A stretch of DNA of 64,000 nucleotides from Paenibacillus tuaregi (lineage in GTDB: Bacteria > Bacillota > Bacilli > Paenibacillales > Paenibacillaceae): NCBI RefSeq assembly GCF_900086655.1, contig NZ_LT575476.1, positions 265,117 to 329,116 on the forward strand. Direction: 5' to 3'. Under the pieces are notes generated by a model. The model did not search any database and was not told the DNA's origin. It saw only the letters and a list, made by a program, of their open reading frames with translations. A program made the translations under genes and the position numbers. This document shows positions 61,668 through 64,000 of the stretch, one piece after another (position 1 is the first letter of the stretch; the number at the start of each line of letters is the position of its first letter).

Positions 61668-61710
61668 TAGGATAAACAGAAACTTGTAATAGGATAAACA
61701 AAGGATAAAA
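61668..61710. promoter_or_regulatory. Phased GGATAAA repeats, probable XRE operator
   Basis: GGATAAA at 61670, 61692 and 61703 (spacing 22 and 11 bp, two and one helical turns); the first two share TAGGATAAACA. They lie 40-80 bp before the XRE gene start. Confidence 0.5.
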
Positions 61711-61711
61711 T

Positions 61712-61993
61712 AAATAACATGAACGACTGCTCAGGACGGGCATGCAGTTCAATGAAAAGTCTCTACCGGCAGACTACGCTGCAAGTGGATATAGATCATT
61801 AGAAGCCGCTGGCGCCCGGGTGACGAGAGCTGCGGTGAAAGACAGGAATGCGGGCAATCAGCTGGAAGAGCTGCATGCCTCTATAACGCAGAGATCACAG
61901 GAGGCCGCTACATGGAAGAAGAGCAATGGACGCGGAGGTCTAAGACGACTTTAAAGTAGGAAGTTACGGTTTAACGTAAAGGAGAGAGGGTAT
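61712..61993. other. Intergenic region upstream of fabF-like gene
   Basis: 282 bp with a 70-codon frame at 61742 that lacks a ribosome site and family likeness. The promoter of the synthase gene must be here; none stands out. Confidence 0.35.
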
Positions 61994-63232
61994 ATGGAAA
62001 GAGTTGTGATCACAGGAATGGGGATTTTATCCCCGCTAGGCAATGATCTAAACACATTTTGGTCTGGGCTTAAGGAAGGCCAGTCTGGAATCAGCAGGAT
62101 TGATTCCTTTGATGTATCGGCCTATAAGACACAGATCGCAGGGCAGGTCAGAGGGCTGGATCCGGAAGGACGCTGGGGACGTAAGGAGGCGAGAAAAATG
62201 GATCGCTTCAGCCAGCTGGGACTTGCGGCTGCGGAGCAGGCGCTGGAGCATTCCGGCCTTAAGCTGGAGGAGATTGACCGGGAACGTCTCGGTGTGTATG
62301 TAGGCTCGGGAATCGGGGGAATTGAGACGCTGGTGAACAATGTGGAGCTTCTGAATGAGCGAGGGCCAGGACGGGTCAGCCCGACTCTGGTACCTATGAT
62401 GATCTCCAATATGGCCGCTGCCATGATCAGTATCCGGCTCGGCTCCATGGGCCCGTCCCTGTCACCGGTAACTGCCTGCTCAATTGGAAATACGGCGATC
62501 GGTGAGGCTTTCCGCGTGATTGCATGCGGGGAGGCGGATATAATTTTTGCCGGAGGGACGGAAGCTGCGGTTAATCCGCTGGCATTAGCCGGATTCGGCA
62601 ACGCGAAATCTCTCTCTGTGCGAAATGATGAGCCGGAGAAGGCCAGCCGGCCTTATGACAAAGACCGCGACGGCTTTGTCATGGGTGAGGGTGCAGGTAT
62701 CCTGGTATTGGAATCCCTGTCCCACGCACTCAGAAGGGGAGCGCAGATCTACGGAGAAGTCATCGGGTATGGAGCCAGTTCGGATGCGTATCATATGGTG
62801 GCTTCGCACCCCGAGGGAACCGGAGCCTACCTCGCGATGAAGAGCGCAGTTCGCTCGGCCGGAATTACCACAGAGGATATTGACGTGATCAGCGCACATG
62901 CCACAAGCACTCAAGTTGGGGACGCGGCAGAGGCCGTAGCGATTAAGAAGCTGCTTGGCGAAGGCGCTTTGAGGGTTCCGGTTACGGCTAATAAATCCAT
63001 GCTGGGTCACATGTTCGGCGCCGCCGGGGGAGCGGAGGCGATTGCTCTTGTTCAGAGTCTGAGGGAAGGTATTATCCCGCCCACGATTAACCTCGATCAG
63101 CCGGACGAGGGCTATGATCTGGATTTCGTGCCGAACACGGCGCGTGCCGCATCCCTCCAAATCGGGTTATCGAATTCGTTCGGATTCGGTGGTCATAATG
63201 CTGTGATTGTGCTGAGGAAATATGAGCAGTGA
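61994..63232 (+). CDS. fabF: Beta-ketoacyl-ACP synthase II (FabF-like)
   Basis: Condenses acyl-ACP with malonyl-ACP in fatty acid elongation. The 412-residue protein has the usual FabF length and the full catalytic triad: Cys162 (VTACSIG), His302 (SAHATST) and His339 (KSMLGHMFGAAG), with GFGGHNA near the C-terminus. Ribosome site AAAGGAGAGAGGG. It lies alone and divergent from an MmyB-type regulator, not in a fab cluster, so it may be an additional copy with a special substrate range rather than the housekeeping enzyme. Confidence 0.93.
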   Translation: MERVVITGMGILSPLGNDLNTFWSGLKEGQSGISRIDSFDVSAYKTQIAGQVRGLDPEGRWGRKEARKMDRFSQLGLAAAEQALEHSGLKLEEIDRERLGVYVGSGIGGIETLVNNVELLNERGPGRVSPTLVPMMISNMAAAMISIRLGSMGPSLSPVTACSIGNTAIGEAFRVIACGEADIIFAGGTEAAVNPLALAGFGNAKSLSVRNDEPEKASRPYDKDRDGFVMGEGAGILVLESLSHALRRGAQIYGEVIGYGASSDAYHMVASHPEGTGAYLAMKSAVRSAGITTEDIDVISAHATSTQVGDAAEAVAIKKLLGEGALRVPVTANKSMLGHMFGAAGGAEAIALVQSLREGIIPPTINLDQPDEGYDLDFVPNTARAASLQIGLSNSFGFGGHNAVIVLRKYEQ

Positions 63233-63480
63233 ACGGACGTTCTAACAAGCTTGGACTGAGTCTAAGTGCGCGCGGCGGCTAGTTCAGAGCCTATTTAAGT
63301 AAGAAGGTTAGCAGAAAATTAAAGTTAGAAGCTTTGGAAATTAGATTAGAGTTAGCAGAGTTGGCCGAAATTGAAGTTAACAGGCGTTAGCAGGAATATA
63401 CAAGTAAAGTAAGTCTTGCGGGATTTTGTGTAAGGGAACCTCCGGACATGTTGTGAGGAGTCGGGAGTTTGCAGTAATTG
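63233..63480. repeat. Purine-rich degenerate repeats after fabF
   Basis: GTTAGCAGAAAATTAAAG, GTTAGCAGAGTTGG and AAATTGAAGTTAACAG-type units between 63305 and 63395. Part resembles the 21-bp repeats at 18534. No gene seen. Confidence 0.35.
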
Positions 63481-63529
63481 AACAAGCCCCATGATGCAAG
63501 GGAGAGCATTCTGCATCATGGGGCTTGTT
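63481..63529 (+). terminator. 18-bp perfect inverted repeat
   Basis: AACAAGCCCCATGATGCA (63481-63498) / TGCATCATGGGGCTTGTT (63512-63529) with a 13-nt loop. It may end transcription from fabF 250 nt upstream, although no long T-run follows. The remainder to 63790 is GC-rich without a supported gene. Confidence 0.5.
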
Positions 63530-63792
63530 GTGGTTCTTCCTGCTTGGCAGGGTAGAGCGCAAGCTGTGCCACGCAGCGATAGCTTGGCCGCATGCCAGCT
63601 GCTCGGGAGAGGGCACCAGGAGCGCAGTGTATCGATCCGGGCGGTACGGCATGTGGTGCGTAGCGTGGCGGATTCAGGCGATAGCACGTAGTGCGCAGCG
63701 GTGAACGATTCCGGAGCGGTACGCAGATGTGTCGCCCGCCCGGAACCATGACATCCTGGGCAGCGTGCTGATTGCCGCTGCCCGCAGGGCCG

Positions 63793-63823
63793 GGACGTGC
63801 CGGACAATTACACCGGCACGTCC
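63793..63823 (-). terminator. Stem-loop overlapping the zinc-ribbon stop codon
   Basis: GGACGTGCCGG / CCGGCACGTCC, 11-bp stem whose loop holds the TAA stop of the minus-strand gene. Confidence 0.45.
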
Positions 63824-64000
63824 TTCTTGCCCCTGTGCATGGGCTTCCCGCACAGGGGGCAGGGCTTCGCGGCGAGGTGCTCATCCCTCGCCGACACCCG
63901 GGTCCAGGCGATGCAGCCTGGACCTTGGCACAGCCAGGCGGCGACGGTATGCGTCCGCCCCGCCGCCTGGCTGCGGCTGCGGGCTGCCCCCGTGCCCGCA
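63808..64000 (-). CDS. YdjO-like zinc-ribbon protein (5' end outside window)
   Basis: The last 64 codons of a minus-strand gene. It contains WLCQGPGCIAWTR and CPLCGKPMHRGKKDVP, giving C-x4-C ... C-x2-C. This is the layout of YdjO-type cold-inducible zinc ribbons (W-x-C-x4-C-x2-W-x-R ... CPLCGS-x-M-x-x-G). The upstream part is Ala/Gly/Arg-rich. Coding DNA here is about 70% GC, well above the rest of the window. Function unknown. Confidence 0.65.
   Translation of the reverse strand, partial: AGTGAARSRSQAAGRTHTVAAWLCQGPGCIAWTRVSARDEHLAAKPCPLCGKPMHRGKKDVPV

Noticed and set aside
61742..61954. 70-codon frame before the FabF-like gene
   Set aside because: No ribosome site, low-information composition.
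1..64000. Search for tRNA, rRNA, CRISPR arrays, prophage or intact IS elements
   Set aside because: No cloverleaf-like or rRNA text, no regularly spaced direct repeats, no transposase, integrase or phage structural genes were recognised on either strand.

Overview
The window looks like chromosomal DNA of a Paenibacillus-type Firmicute (Paenibacillaceae). Evidence: about 50% GC with strong AGGAGG-type ribosome binding sites and frequent GTG/TTG starts, cre-like operators, two YesM/YesN two-component systems each beside a CUT1 sugar ABC transporter, SLH domains, copper-amine-oxidase 'stalk' domains, chitinases of two families, and a ydaO-type c-di-AMP riboswitch in front of a KimA-like potassium importer. 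I saw no rRNA, tRNA, CRISPR array, prophage or intact insertion sequence.

Layout. 1-3.0 kb: end of an AraC/GyrI-like regulator, a secreted stalk-domain protein and a P450. 3.1-10.6 kb: a fructan/sucrose cassette with a divergent LacI repressor, two permeases, a lipoprotein binding protein, an intracellular GH32 hydrolase and a ROK fructokinase. 10.8-20.1 kb: small regulator/target pairs: TetR with an NAD-epimerase, an AraC regulator beside an oxidoreductase/TIM-barrel epimerase pair, a winged-helix regulator with a YhfC-like membrane protein, and MerR with a 3-hydroxyisobutyrate-dehydrogenase-like enzyme. Several share conspicuous palindromes with their presumed targets. 20.4-25.2 kb: GH18 chitinase, MsrA, an FNR-box-driven Cys-rich peptide, a flavin reductase remnant and an HD-GYP protein. 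25.5-32.3 kb: first YesMN plus ABC cassette (kinase, regulator, binding protein, two permeases).

32.5-34.7 kb: kimA with its c-di-AMP riboswitch and a possible 7-codon leader ORF. 34.9-49.6 kb: envelope and secreted proteins: a 1386-residue double nucleotidase with SLH domains in its middle, a 16-residue-repeat protein, a Tyr/Pro- then Gly-rich repeat protein, a Bacillus halodurans-type RNase H1, a DUF5360-TetR-SMR efflux operon, and an 1126-residue stalk/repeat protein. 49.6-50.8 kb: a MITE-like element, a P-loop kinase and a palindromic intergenic repeat. 50.8-57.0 kb: second ABC plus YesMN cassette in the reverse order. 57.3-64.0 kb: GH19 chitinase, a secreted coiled-coil protein behind a promoter-proximal terminator, GNAT, an XRE regulator divergent from a FabF-like synthase, and the end of a YdjO-like zinc ribbon in GC-rich DNA.

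Taken together the region serves uptake and breakdown of plant and fungal saccharides (fructans, chitin) under catabolite and two-component control, with envelope proteins and small stress-type regulons between. The items I would look at first are the switch-like complementarity downstream of the c-di-AMP aptamer, the FNR-positioned promoter of the Cys-rich peptide, the attenuator-like leader at 59.7 kb, and the undescribed repeat proteins at 39.4-41.5 kb.
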